From: Parachlamydia sp. AcF125 | GTDB lineage: Bacteria; Chlamydiota; Chlamydiia; Chlamydiales; Parachlamydiaceae | Direction: 5' to 3' | Assembly (NCBI RefSeq): GCF_018342475.1 | Contig: NZ_JAEMUD010000002.1 | Coordinates: 515,734 to 579,733 of the forward strand | Length of the DNA stretch: 64,000 nt | Shown: in pieces, positions 1 to 9,531 of the stretch | Layout of the letters: each line of letters starts with the position of its first letter | Position numbering within the stretch: position 1 is the stretch's first letter | Translations under genes and position numbers: made by a program | Notes under the pieces: model-generated | Database searches by the model: none | What the model was told of the DNA's origin: nothing | Seen by the model: only the letters and a program-made list of their open reading frames with translations

Positions 1-926
1 AGGATGATGACCCATAAAGGCATGGGCACAAGATGGGCATAGATTAAGATCGCAACCATGGTAAACAGAGAGGCTATAGCAAACAGTTTGAATTTATCCA
101 TTTTGTCACTTAGACGTCCCACTAAAGGCATGAAGATTATTCCGCTTATACCAGATACCATGAACAAAAAGGGCAGCTGTTGGGGAGTAACATGCAGGTT
201 GTTAATCGCAAAAGCGCTACTAAAAGGCATGATCATAAAGCCTCCGACTGAAAGTAAAGCAGTCGCCGCAAACCCTAGGCGGTAGTGAGGATGTGTCAAG
301 GTATAGCGCAAATGCGCATAAGCACTTTGGCTATGCTGAACGGCAAGGTGAGCTGTTATAGGTCGCATATTCACCCAAATCAGCAAAGCGATCACCATCG
401 ACATCGCCACAATCATCAAAAAGGGGGATTGCCATCCTGAAAGATTTGCTAAATAAAGACTCACAGGGATCCCTAAAACTTGGCTTGCTCCAAATCCCAT
501 CTGCGTAAAGCCCATCACTCGCCCTCGTTGTTCAATCACAAATATATCCGAGATAATAGCAAGCGAAATTGAACTCATCACCCCTCCGAATAAGCCTGTG
601 ACAATTCGAGCTGTAACCAACATTGCATAGGAATTAGCCAAGCCGCAAAGCAGCGTGCCAAAAATAAAGCCGCTATAAAAAAATAAGAGCATTTTTTTGC
701 GGTCGAACCGGTCGGCAAAACCTGCCGCCAAGAATCCTGAAATTCCGGCGCTGAAAGCATAAGCAGAAACTGCAAATCCAAATTGAGTGGGAGTAATAGA
801 GAGGGATTTCATGAGCATATCCCCTAAAGGAGACATCACCATAAAATCTAAGACCACACTAAATTGAACAAAAGCAATTAAAGCGATGAGTATTTTTTGA
901 TAGGTAGAAAAGGGCATGGTTTTCAT
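1..926 (-). CDS. MFS drug-resistance-type transporter, C-terminus cut by window edge
   Basis: Reading from the ATG at 926, the minus strand stays open to base 1, giving 308 residues without a stop, so the gene continues outside the window. The protein is a chain of hydrophobic helices. After the second helix comes the loop ADRFDRKK, the MFS motif A between TM2 and TM3. A second cytoplasmic loop, GRLSDKMDKFK, lies near the visible end and corresponds to the motif A repeat of the second half. The family is 12-TM proton-coupled efflux or sugar transporters in the inner membrane; the substrate cannot be read from the sequence. No charged N-terminal extension is seen. Short open frames on the opposite strand here are shadows. 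Confidence 0.85.
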   Translation of the reverse strand, partial: MKTMPFSTYQKILIALIAFVQFSVVLDFMVMSPLGDMLMKSLSITPTQFGFAVSAYAFSAGISGFLAAGFADRFDRKKMLLFFYSGFIFGTLLCGLANSYAMLVTARIVTGLFGGVMSSISLAIISDIFVIEQRGRVMGFTQMGFGASQVLGIPVSLYLANLSGWQSPFLMIVAMSMVIALLIWVNMRPITAHLAVQHSQSAYAHLRYTLTHPHYRLGFAATALLSVGGFMIMPFSSAFAINNLHVTPQQLPFLFMVSGISGIIFMPLVGRLSDKMDKFKLFAIASLFTMVAILIYAHLVPMPLWVII

Positions 927-1044
927 TAGACACCCCAAGAGTGAAATTTGATAAGAGGCTTGGCGTCTATTGATGGATCAATAGCGTTTTTAAATACCGC
1001 TATTTTAAAAGTTTTTTTCTTTCTAGAACAGCACAAAATTCAAC

Positions 1045-4000
1045 TTAATACTCCATTAGAGGAAGCAAGCGAATCCCAGAAGGGTGGATAAGTTTTTGTA
1101 CACGCCCTCGCGAGAGGCGGATTTTGAGCGATCCGAAAGGCTCTGCTAACGTCTCGGGAGGAGAGGATTTGATAACCGTGGCAGCAATCCACTGAGCGGT
1201 GTTAGGAAACTTGACAAGTATCCGGCTCTCTTTTTTTATTTCGTGCATATCTACCACAGGTGTAGACTGGAGGGCCACTTCTGTAGCAACAGGATAACCA
1301 TCCACAATTTTTCCCTGGGCTCCTTGTTGAAGCACACGCTCAATTGCAGGAGATAAAGATAAACTTTTACCGTGGATAGAGAGATCCACCACCGTTCCAT
1401 CTTGCTGGTTAGCAATCAAAAACTTTACAAACTGGGCGGCCCCCTCGTGGTCCTGCTTTTTTAAAAGGTTTTTTAAAATCGCTAAATGTAAAGCCAAATA
1501 AAAAATCTTGGTTTCCGCGGGGTCTTCTAGATGATAAAGGAGTTTTTCGCGATGAGAAACAAGTAATTCACTCGCTTTTGGATGGTTTAAAATATCATCT
1601 AAAGCCCAATCCGAAAATTCGTCTAATCCAAAAAATTGGGAGTCACTTCCATACGCGCAAAAATAGCGGGGATGCGTTTGTAAAAAATCGACTAAAGCAA
1701 AGAAAACCTTGGTAAAAAGATCCGCTCCATTTTTTTTAAAATGCATTCCCAGATAAGATAAAATCGTTTGGCACTCCTTATTCCATTTTTGAGAAAAGCA
1801 GCGCTGCATCAGAGCCTGAAAATAAGGAGCGCCCGCTTTAAACCAGGCTAAAGTATTTTCTTTTGAAGCCCATAAGGCTTTCCACACATACACATTGCCG
1901 TTATCCACACTTTCTAATTTTAAGGAGGCTAGCTTATCCCGCTCAACTAAGGTATCCTCTAGCGCCTTGATGAGAAGTTGAGTTATAAATTTGAGTTTTT
2001 TTTCCGATCTAACCTCTTCCGGTGTAAAACTCCACCAAAAAAATAGCATTTTCAAGTGAGTGTCATATTCTGGATAAATCACAAACTTCAAGTTCTGGGC
2101 TAAGCTTTGAATGCACACATCCTTTCCGATCTTATCCATTCTGCCCCCCCGGTTATGCCCAATCATCCGCACTTCAACCTGTACTTTTTTATCTACAAGA
2201 TGATAGCCCACATCGATAATGGTGCTGTGATTCTTAACGGGGATATTATACTTCAAGCTAAAGCAAGGATAAAGATAGGAGACTCCCACCCAATTCGCAT
2301 GGACAGGAACTTGCACACCTTCGCGAACAAAGCAATCTTGCTTAATGCTTAACAGACTATTATGCAAAAGATAAATAGCCGATGGGAGTTTACCTTCCCA
2401 AAGAGGCACGCAAGCGGCCATTTGTGCCACCAAAATATTTTGGTGCATGAGGGTACATAAATCTTCTAAGGTGGAATGGGAAGGTAGCTCTTGATTCTTA
2501 AAATACGCACTGCTAATCACCAGAGCGTTCACGTTAAAATCGACACTCGGCAATAACTGCTCTTCCCCATAGGTATGGATGTGATTAAAAGCCCTTTGGA
2601 TAGCCTGAATAATGATTTCTCGGTAGTCACCGGGCAATTTATCCCCAAAACCTTCAATCGTTCTGATCCATGCTTGTATATTTGCTGAAGGAATATGCAT
2701 CACCCAAATTTGCATTAAGTCAAAAAGGGACAGTAACATTTCTTTAAAGCGAGAAACTTGCAATGCTTTATCTTGGGTTGAATAGATAGAGCTACTTTTG
2801 AGTTCTTTTATGGCTCGGTCGTAAATTTCAACCGTCTCTTGCAAAAATTTTAATAAAACAACGCGGATTAACCATTGGTTTGCAGGAAGTGAAAAAAACT
2901 GATGCGTCATGTCATGCAGTTCAGGCAAAAGGCTTGTCTTAAGATCCCTCCACAGGAGCTCAAATTGCTCAGGTTCTCCCCAGAGCGTTAATTTTTCTCT
3001 GAAAATGTGCCAATTTTGCCGCGCTGTCGAAATTTGACTTAGAGAGGACAAGGAGTTTTTAAACTGGACTTCTAGATGATTCAAAAGCTCTTTTGAAGAC
3101 TCTGCCTGCTTTTCTTTCCATGCATGGGAAAAAGCAATATTGATCCATTCTTCACTAATTTTGTTTTCTTGAATTTCGTAGATCAAACTTTCAAGTTTTT
3201 TAAGAGCCTCCATGTCTTGAAATAAAGGCTCTATAAAGGCTCTCCATGCCTTTTTGACTTCTGCTACAACCGCATATTTCTCCATTTGGAAAACTAAATA
3301 TTGCTCTTCTAAAATTTCCTTGCGAGAGTCGGTTTCAAGAATATCGACACTTCTTTTCTGAAAAAATAGAGCTTCTAGCCGTTTAAGCGCATGTAATTTT
3401 TGCTTTCTAGAAGCTTCTCTGACAAAATACCCTTGCCAAAGGTGGAAAGCATGGTTGAAAAGTTTCTTTAATCGCTGTTTAAGCAGCGGTTTATCCTCCA
3501 TGTTTTGCATTTCTGCTGCTAGAGAACCCACGAGTTTTTTAACTCCCCCTTCTTCAAGTTGTTGATGAGCCGCCTTAAATAATTCTCTTAGCTCTTTATT
3601 TGTTAGAGAAGGGAGATTTAAGTTTTCAAAAGGCACCTCTTCTCTCTCAGGAATGGATTCAATAGCAGGAATAGGATGAGAGGTCCACCCTTCTTCTATA
3701 ATCCCTTTTTCTTTTAACCATTCCCATAAGGTGTCTTTTGCAGGTCCTGGGCAAGAGGCGATAAATAACTTACCTTGTTGTGAATCGAGCAAAGCAAAAC
3801 AATCGGATCGATCAAGCTGCTCGGAGAGAATATCGATCCCGCATAAAACTTCAATTCCCTGTTCTCGCAATGAGCAAGCAGCATGAGAAGTGGTGGCCGC
3901 AGAAATCCTCGCAAAAATGGCTTTGGCCGTGGATTTGCTATCCTGAAGATAATGATTAAAACCTTTTTCCAAGGTGGCATCTTGGATCAGCTCATTGGCT

Positions 4001-5097
4001 CGCGTTAATAAAGTGACTCCCCCTTTTGAAGCAATCGTTTCCCCTTGATAAACCGAAAAATCTTGCACATGTTCGCGTAAACGTTGTTCATTTACAAAAG
4101 TAGGGCTTAGCTTCTTAGAAGAGATTAAGGGGCGCGCCTGCACCAAAAAAAGGGTTTGATTCGAATAAACCCATTCCACTTCCATCGTTTTTTGAAAAAA
4201 GGACTGAATTTTTTCAGCCAAATGATAAAAAATAAAAAGCAAGGAAGGGCTTAAAGTTGCACTCGTGCGCAACTCCCACGGATTGTCAATGGTGACAAAT
4301 TCCCCTGCTAAGCTCGCAACCATCCTTTTCTTTTTGAAAGGGATAATCGAATGAATGTCATCTGGATACACATAAAAGGTATCAAAAGGCTGGATGTTCT
4401 TCACCAAAGCTTCATTATGTCCGTAAAGAGCCTGAAGTTGAATAAGCTGGGGAGTATACCCTAAAACTTCTTGAGTGTGTAAAATCCCTGACACCGGAAT
4501 GCCTAGGCGGCAACTGCTTTCGTAAATTTCCCCTATCATCACCTGGATAAATACTGCTAAAAAAGGGGTAGAGTAAGGATCATCTTCTCCCAAAGCACGC
4601 AAACGCAAAGATTTCACCGAATGATAAGAAGCGATAACTTTTCCAATCCCCACTGAAATGGCGGCAATATCTGGCAAAATTCCCGATTCCGAACGATTTC
4701 CCCCCGCATTTGAAAAAGTTTCCCCATCTTCCCGTCCCGTACTGCGTACCACTAAAACCTGATCTTTTTCCACCTTATGGGTTAAAAACTCCTCCAAGGC
4801 AGCGGAATGAAAAGGGTAGTTTGTAAATACGTGGATCAGGTTCTCTTGAATTTTCCACAAGCAGAGCTGGGCATCCGGACTAAAGGAGGCTTCTTCGGTT
4901 TGGATTTGAGTAAATATGGCCCAATCTTCTAAATATTCCGGGTAATACTGATCAATATGAGCAAATATTTCAGCATGAGCAAAACAAATAAATGGAGGGA
5001 CACACACCTGAATTTCCGGGATGGATAACAAGTGGCACAATTCATTTAATTTAATAAGATTAGCGGCTTTATGCCCAAAATTAGTTTCCGGAATCAC
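1045..5097 (-). CDS. Giant PEP-synthase/PPDK-like protein: ATP-grasp plus phosphohistidine domain with long unknown C-terminus
   Basis: 1350 residues from a GTG start at 5097, 31 bp after the PEBP gene, so probably the last gene of a three-gene operon. Residues about 1-335 look like the PEP/pyruvate-binding ATP-grasp domain of PEP synthase and pyruvate phosphate dikinase: VVRSTGREDGETFSNAGG resembles the nucleotide-binding segment and VEWVYSNQTLFLVQARPL is the typical domain end. Around His405, TTSHAACSLREQGIEVLCG matches the swivelling phosphohistidine domain, where the His carries phosphate. The PEP-binding TIM barrel of true PEP synthases was not recognised; instead about 900 mostly helical residues of unknown kind follow. 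Inference: an ATP-dependent dikinase-like phosphotransferase with an unknown acceptor. It is unlikely to be an ordinary ppsA or ppdK. Confidence 0.75.
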   Translation of the reverse strand: MIPETNFGHKAANLIKLNELCHLLSIPEIQVCVPPFICFAHAEIFAHIDQYYPEYLEDWAIFTQIQTEEASFSPDAQLCLWKIQENLIHVFTNYPFHSAALEEFLTHKVEKDQVLVVRSTGREDGETFSNAGGNRSESGILPDIAAISVGIGKVIASYHSVKSLRLRALGEDDPYSTPFLAVFIQVMIGEIYESSCRLGIPVSGILHTQEVLGYTPQLIQLQALYGHNEALVKNIQPFDTFYVYPDDIHSIIPFKKKRMVASLAGEFVTIDNPWELRTSATLSPSLLFIFYHLAEKIQSFFQKTMEVEWVYSNQTLFLVQARPLISSKKLSPTFVNEQRLREHVQDFSVYQGETIASKGGVTLLTRANELIQDATLEKGFNHYLQDSKSTAKAIFARISAATTSHAACSLREQGIEVLCGIDILSEQLDRSDCFALLDSQQGKLFIASCPGPAKDTLWEWLKEKGIIEEGWTSHPIPAIESIPEREEVPFENLNLPSLTNKELRELFKAAHQQLEEGGVKKLVGSLAAEMQNMEDKPLLKQRLKKLFNHAFHLWQGYFVREASRKQKLHALKRLEALFFQKRSVDILETDSRKEILEEQYLVFQMEKYAVVAEVKKAWRAFIEPLFQDMEALKKLESLIYEIQENKISEEWINIAFSHAWKEKQAESSKELLNHLEVQFKNSLSSLSQISTARQNWHIFREKLTLWGEPEQFELLWRDLKTSLLPELHDMTHQFFSLPANQWLIRVVLLKFLQETVEIYDRAIKELKSSSIYSTQDKALQVSRFKEMLLSLFDLMQIWVMHIPSANIQAWIRTIEGFGDKLPGDYREIIIQAIQRAFNHIHTYGEEQLLPSVDFNVNALVISSAYFKNQELPSHSTLEDLCTLMHQNILVAQMAACVPLWEGKLPSAIYLLHNSLLSIKQDCFVREGVQVPVHANWVGVSYLYPCFSLKYNIPVKNHSTIIDVGYHLVDKKVQVEVRMIGHNRGGRMDKIGKDVCIQSLAQNLKFVIYPEYDTHLKMLFFWWSFTPEEVRSEKKLKFITQLLIKALEDTLVERDKLASLKLESVDNGNVYVWKALWASKENTLAWFKAGAPYFQALMQRCFSQKWNKECQTILSYLGMHFKKNGADLFTKVFFALVDFLQTHPRYFCAYGSDSQFFGLDEFSDWALDDILNHPKASELLVSHREKLLYHLEDPAETKIFYLALHLAILKNLLKKQDHEGAAQFVKFLIANQQDGTVVDLSIHGKSLSLSPAIERVLQQGAQGKIVDGYPVATEVALQSTPVVDMHEIKKESRILVKFPNTAQWIAATVIKSSPPETLAEPFGSLKIRLSRGRVQKLIHPSGIRLLPLMEY

Positions 5098-5128
5098 TCT
5101 CAGTTTCTACCCTTGATAAGCGTGTTGA

Positions 5129-5563
5129 TCAACGTTGATATTTCCCGATTAAGACAGCTTTTGCAAGGATATGTCCTTCCATAGCCTCTAATACCCTTTT
5201 TTTTGAACTTCCTGTGGGTAAATTTAACTGAATGTCTAAGGCATATACTTGAATGACATACCGATGAGGACTTCCAGGCGGAGGACAAGGGCCCCTGTAT
5301 TTATCAACATGAAAACTATTTTTACCTTCCATAGGAACTTGAGCCCCCTCTGCTAAAGTCATGAGATGAGGAGGGAGATTCCATACAATCCAATGGTCAA
5401 ATACTCCTCGCGGCGCATCGGGATCTTCCATAATCAACGTTAAGCTTTTAGCATTTGAGGGAACATCCTGAAAAACAAGAGGGGGAGAAAGATCTTCCCC
5501 TTCACAGGTATATTTTTTTGGAATGGGGTGTTCATGCTTAAAGGCTGGGCTTGTAATCTCCAT
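5129..5563 (-). CDS. YbhB/YbcL family (PEBP, Raf-kinase-inhibitor-like) protein
   Basis: 144 residues, close to the usual ~150-180 of bacterial PEBP proteins, with a good AAGGA site before ATG 5563. It has the family signatures: EDPDAP in the first half, DHWIVWNLPP, and GPCPPPGSPHRYVIQVYALD. The DPDAP and GPCPPPGSPHRY segments line the conserved anion-binding pocket. Bacterial members are small soluble proteins without an agreed function; roles in stress or kinase modulation have been proposed. No signal peptide is seen, so it is probably cytoplasmic. It lies 19 bp after the coiled-coil gene and 31 bp before the PEP-synthase-like gene on the same strand. Confidence 0.92.
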   Translation of the reverse strand: MEITSPAFKHEHPIPKKYTCEGEDLSPPLVFQDVPSNAKSLTLIMEDPDAPRGVFDHWIVWNLPPHLMTLAEGAQVPMEGKNSFHVDKYRGPCPPPGSPHRYVIQVYALDIQLNLPTGSSKKRVLEAMEGHILAKAVLIGKYQR

Positions 5564-5582
5564 GTCCTTACTCGATTAAAAG

Positions 5583-5987
5583 TTACTCTGCGGAGTCGAG
5601 AGAATCTAATTTTTCTACCCGATCTCCTCGTTTGTGATCTTTATCTAAATTTTTGATCAAATTTTGGAAATCTTTAATGGTTTCCTGAAAAAGAGAAGCT
5701 TGCACAGCTCCCACTTTTTCCTGGGTAACTTTATCTTTAATCTGGTGAATTTCTGTCAAAAGTTTCCGCAGGTTCTTTATTTCTTCCTCAAAAGTAGGAT
5801 GAGATCCCTGCATAGCTTTCACCTGATAATCCCCAAGATCCTTTAAACTTTTTAAAGCTTTTTGGGTCTCTTTTAAATGGAGAGAAAAGTCCTCTTTAGA
5901 AAGGGAAGTTTTAAATGCCACACTTTTAATAAAGCTCTCCAGTGTTTTGGAGGCTTGATTTAAAACTTGATAAATAGAATTTTCCAT
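5583..5987 (-). CDS. Hypothetical charged helical (coiled-coil) protein
   Basis: 134 residues, Lys/Glu/Leu-rich and predicted almost wholly helical, with heptad-like spacing (for example LKETQKALKSLKDLG and LRKLLTEIHQIKDKV). No catalytic motif, signal peptide or membrane segment is visible. A strong ribosome site (AAAGGTGG) precedes ATG 5987. It is the first gene of a tight same-strand set with the PEBP protein and the giant PEP-synthase-like protein, so co-expression is likely. I do not recognise the family; phasin-like or chaperone-like helical proteins have a similar composition, but that is only compositional. Confidence 0.7.
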   Translation of the reverse strand: MENSIYQVLNQASKTLESFIKSVAFKTSLSKEDFSLHLKETQKALKSLKDLGDYQVKAMQGSHPTFEEEIKNLRKLLTEIHQIKDKVTQEKVGAVQASLFQETIKDFQNLIKNLDKDHKRGDRVEKLDSLDSAE

Positions 5988-7022
5988 TTTTCCACCTTAA
6001 AGGTTTTTGCGTAGATCATGGGCCATTTCTAACAAGAATTATTTCAGAAAGCCCCTTTTATAGACGAGCATTTGCATGAGCTCGCCTGCCCAGCAAACGA
6101 GCTTTTTTCATATATAAGAGACAATCATAAATGAGAGGGAGACTTTAGTTTTAGAGGGGAAAGACAAGCTCAATTCCCCTCATGCAAGAGATGCCCTTCA
6201 GTGACAGCCAAAGGAGACGAGCCTCTATGACTGGATTCCACCTACCCCTCTTGTTATTGCTAAAAGCTTTATCTCTGTTTTTGGTGCATATTCAGCAACC
6301 TAGCTGATCTTTTTCTTTCTGCAAAAGCGCTATTGCCAAATAAATAGCTTAGTCCGTGCTGCAATTTCAAAGCTGGAGTTAATGAACAGCCCCCATGCTT
6401 ATTTATAAAAAAGAAAGGTTAGAAGCTGTCTCGAAAAAACATTTTTAAAAAATGAAATTCGCAAAAAGATAATTTAATCCTGTTTTGGCTTCAACGAATG
6501 AGTGGATTTTTTAGGCGTACACGGGCACGCATATCCTTTTGCTTGAGTTAAAACAAACACCCCAATACCCATTCGATTAACTCAACCCCTTGGAGAAGTT
6601 ACGCCTTACAAACCAGGCCAATCAAGGATATTAAGCACTTTGCCTAGGAAAGGGCAATTTTCACCCAAAACCTCGAGGGCCAACACGGCCTGTGCATTTT
6701 CCATCAGTTGGCTTTATCTCTTTTTAAGCCCTAATTTCTCTCTCTAGCCGCTTAAATAATCATGCTGCGTACAAGCCAGAAAAGGGCTAGTTTGCTAACT
6801 TTGCAAAAGCCAAGGATAAAGAGTGGATGGCTTCCAGAATTTAAAAGTCCCTTATATAGGGAAGCGTGTGAAGAAGCTCTTTTAGTTTCACCTTTGGGGT
6901 AACCAATACGCTATATTGGCTATCACAAACCTATCTTTCCCGACCCATGTAAAAAAAGAAGAATCATCTAATCGAGTTCCTCAGACGCATCCCTAAGCAG
7001 CCTTAAATCGCTTATTGTTTAA
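5988..7022. other. 1-kb stretch without a credible gene, probably decayed DNA
   Basis: No open frame of convincing length or composition was found on either strand. On the minus strand around 6600-6720 a short coding-like run (QLMENAQAVLALEVLGENC) is closed by stops on both sides, suggesting an old gene that I cannot identify. Around 6427 the text GAAGCTGTCTCGAAAA resembles some IS ends, but no partner end was found. A terminator-like hairpin lies near 6079-6107. Confidence 0.5.
6079..6107 (+). terminator. Orphan rho-independent terminator-like hairpin
   Basis: AGCTCG (6079-6084) pairs with CGAGCT (6098-6103) and is followed directly by a run of T on the plus strand. No plus-strand gene ends upstream of it; the neighbouring gene is on the minus strand and starts at 5987. 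It may be the leftover end of a lost gene or a chance hairpin. The 6-bp stem is short. Confidence 0.3.
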
Positions 7023-7253
7023 TCATTCAATAATTTTAAGGTTTGCCCCAACCCCTTCTATCTCTTCATCTTGTTCTTCGATAAAAGATTGGGCCCCTTT
7101 TAGCAGATAAGCTGCTAAAGCAGTATCACCTTCATAACTCATACACACTTGCATATTTCCATCCGCAGAAGGCGGATCACAGGTGATAAGGACATAACAA
7201 GCATGGTTTTTTGCTAATTCTTTTTTAATTTGACTTGCGTCCAGACGCTTCAT
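7023..7253 (-). CDS. Small conserved-looking hypothetical protein
   Basis: 76 residues with an excellent AAGGAG site seven bases before ATG 7253, which supports expression. The sequence is acidic at the C-terminus (EEQDEEIEG) and contains CDPPSADGNMQVCMSYEGD and an Ala/Leu-rich helix. It resembles an alpha/beta single-domain protein, but I recognise no family, signal peptide or membrane segment. It is flanked by decayed DNA on one side and the astD relic on the other, and is transcribed away from the latter. Confidence 0.65.
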   Translation of the reverse strand: MKRLDASQIKKELAKNHACYVLITCDPPSADGNMQVCMSYEGDTALAAYLLKGAQSFIEEQDEEIEGVGANLKIIE

Positions 7254-7529
7254 CCCCTCTCCTTAATAATGGGGTGTCCAAGAAAAAAATGAAAAAGAGC
7301 GTTCCTTTATCATTTGGCAAAAGTCTCTAAAAGGCCTCATCAATCCGGATTTGGACCACTATTCGTCACATTAGCCGAAGCGCAGATTTATTACAAAGTC
7401 AAAACAAGAATTTTTTCGGGCGCCTCCCTCCCTTCCCCATTCCCCTTGCAAAAAAGAAAAAAACATTTGTCATGCGATCTATTTTCTTTATATAGTGCGA
7501 TAAGAATCCTATTAACTTGGAGCCATCCA

Positions 7530-8150
7530 ATGGCAATGCATACTTTTTTTCATGATGGCAGATGGATCCAAGCTAAATTCAGCCATTTCACTTATAAAAT
7601 GACCTTAAATAGAAACAAGATTGACCGTGGAGAAGCTATAAGGGGGGCTTTAGAAGCTGCTTTATGCCGTTTTAATAGTCGGTCTTTTCTTTCCAAAGAA
7701 AGGAAGCCCCGTACAAAAGCTGTACAAACTATTTTAGGAGGGCTAAACGCTTTACAAGAAGCCCTCAGGCTCCTTTATGCGTATGGAAAAAAAGCTGCTA
7801 AAATCTTTAGCAAGCCATATTCGATGTTTTCCAAAAATCCTAGAAAAGCCGCTCAGGAAGCAGGCAAACACTTTTGGGAATCAAGCCATAAAGTTTATGC
7901 AAGGGTGGCTAAAATTTCAATTCCTCAAGCCGATAATGGCGTTAAGGGCCTTCATAAGCCTCGTGGAGTGACAGCTGCTTTAGGACTTTTTAGATTGCCA
8001 GGCCAGCTTCCCAATGGCCACATGGTTGCCACCCTACTGGCTTTTAAACCTAGTGAGCCGGCTCCTTTGCACAGCCTCGGTATACAGCTGATTATTATAG
8101 CGATTTTGTTATTTCAACTGAAGGGCGTCTTTTACAAATGTCAACAAAGT
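7530..8150 (+). pseudogene. astD: Relic of astD (N-succinylglutamate 5-semialdehyde dehydrogenase), N-terminal half
   Basis: A plus-strand frame runs from a TTG at 7314 to 8213 and overlaps the start of astB, but from about 7530 onwards it reads as a worn aldehyde dehydrogenase of the AstD type. HDGRWIQ matches the INGDWI opening, EAGKHFWESSHKVYARVAKI matches the ETGKPLWEA.TEV segment, and KPRGVTAALGLF then LPGQLPNGHM match RPHGVLAVFGPY and FPGHLPNGHI. The expected AGNTII is missing before FKPSE, and LKGVFYKCQQ mirrors LP.GV.NLVQG. The catalytic Cys/Glu half is absent. The middle (about 7620-7830) is scrambled, consistent with frameshifts. It lies immediately upstream of intact astB, as in an ast operon. 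The long open frame is therefore probably not an expressed protein. Confidence 0.7.
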
Positions 8151-8184
8151 TTTTCCCAAAATCATTCTATCGACAGGGTTTACA

Positions 8185-9531
8185 ATGAATCAAGCGTACG
8201 AAGTCAATTTTGATGGATTAGTGGGACCTACCCACGCTTATGGCAACCTTTCATACGGAAATGCCGCACCTTTAGAAACCCAAAATCTTCCTTCTAATCC
8301 AAAAGCTGCAGCCTTGCAAGGATTAGAAAAAATGAAGAGGTTGCATGACTTAGGTATCAAACAAGGTGTACTTCCCCCTCCTGAACGCCCTCATATCCCT
8401 ACTCTGCGCAACTTAGGATTCACTGAGGTAGAAGAGCGTTTAGGCGCAGCTGTTTTTAAAGCTTCTCCGGAAATTTTTTTCAGCTGCTTTTCCGCTGAAA
8501 ACATTTGGACAGCCAATGCGGCCACCATTTCTCCTTCTATAGATTCTTCCGATAAGCACGTACACTTTACCCCCGCAAATTTATGCAGTAAATTTCACCG
8601 AGCTTTCGATTACCAAACCGCCCAAAAAATCTTAAAAACCATCTTTTCCAATCCTATTTACTTTACCCACCACGACGCGCTCCCTTCAAATAGCTATTTT
8701 TCGGATGAAGGATCAGCCAACCATACTCGCTTTTGCAGCCGCTATGAGCATCCAGGAGTGCAGTTGTTTGTGTATGGAAAATCAAGCTTTCACCCCACAA
8801 TTATCCAACCTTCTAAGTTCCCTCCTCGTCAAGCGGATGAAGCCAGCTTCGCCATTGCCAGAATGCATAAACTATACCCAAAACATACCATCTTCGCTCA
8901 GCAGAATCCAGCAGCCATTGATGCAGGCGTATTTCACAATGATCTTATTGCCTTGGGGAACCAATATGTATTTCTTTATCACGAAAATGCCTTTTTTCAA
9001 ACGGAAGAAGTGATTGAAAATTTGCAAAAAAAAGTTCAAGAAGTTTGCTCAAGAGACCTATTTTTAGTCAAAGTGCCCAAGAAACGGATTTCCCTTTCCC
9101 AAGCCGTGAAATCGTCTTTATTTAATTCTCAACTTGTCACTTTAGAAAACCAGTCGATGGCAATTTTGGCCTCTCAAGAATGTCAAAAGATCCCAGCAGT
9201 TGAACTTTTTCTACGCGAGCTTACCGAAGAAGCTCACAATCCCATAAGCTCAGTGCATTATCTCGATCTCCAAAACATGCAAAATGGAGGAGGGCCTGCT
9301 TGCTTGCGATTGCGAGTGGTCCTGACAGAAAGGGAATTAGCCGAAACACATCCGCACGTGTTATTCTCAAATACCTTGTACCAAGTACTTACCAAATGGA
9401 TTCATAAACACTATAGGGATCGCCTGGCTCCAAGTGATCTCATGGATCCCAAGTTAATTAAAGAAAGTCGTGAAGCTCTAGATGAGCTCACAAAAGTTTT
9501 GCAGCTTGGTTCCATTTACTCGTTTCAATAG
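8185..9531 (+). CDS. astB: N-succinylarginine dihydrolase
   Basis: 448 residues, essentially the length of the E. coli enzyme (447). AstB hydrolyses N2-succinylarginine to N2-succinylornithine, CO2 and ammonia, the second step of the cytoplasmic arginine succinyltransferase pathway. The N-terminus YEVNFDGLVGPTHAYGNLS and the segment LPPPERPHIPTLRNLGF are diagnostic. Catalytic elements are present: DEGSANHTRFC with the Glu, FHNDLIALGN with the His, and NGGGPACLRLRV with the nucleophile Cys373. The frame looks intact. Upstream is only a broken astD; no other ast gene is in the window. The 3' end overlaps the convergent flavoprotein gene by 44 bp. Whether AstA supplies its substrate in this organism cannot be judged here. 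Confidence 0.95.
   Translation: MNQAYEVNFDGLVGPTHAYGNLSYGNAAPLETQNLPSNPKAAALQGLEKMKRLHDLGIKQGVLPPPERPHIPTLRNLGFTEVEERLGAAVFKASPEIFFSCFSAENIWTANAATISPSIDSSDKHVHFTPANLCSKFHRAFDYQTAQKILKTIFSNPIYFTHHDALPSNSYFSDEGSANHTRFCSRYEHPGVQLFVYGKSSFHPTIIQPSKFPPRQADEASFAIARMHKLYPKHTIFAQQNPAAIDAGVFHNDLIALGNQYVFLYHENAFFQTEEVIENLQKKVQEVCSRDLFLVKVPKKRISLSQAVKSSLFNSQLVTLENQSMAILASQECQKIPAVELFLRELTEEAHNPISSVHYLDLQNMQNGGGPACLRLRVVLTERELAETHPHVLFSNTLYQVLTKWIHKHYRDRLAPSDLMDPKLIKESREALDELTKVLQLGSIYSFQ

Noticed and set aside
58..781. Small frames within the MFS gene
   Set aside because: Out-of-frame or antisense shadows of a transporter with clear motif A.
1045..5097. Standard ppsA or ppdK
   Set aside because: The PEP-binding barrel was not found and the protein is hundreds of residues longer than the families.
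7314..8213. 299-codon plus-strand gene of its own
   Set aside because: TTG start without ribosome site, overlap with astB, and recognisable AstD segments show it to be a decayed astD.
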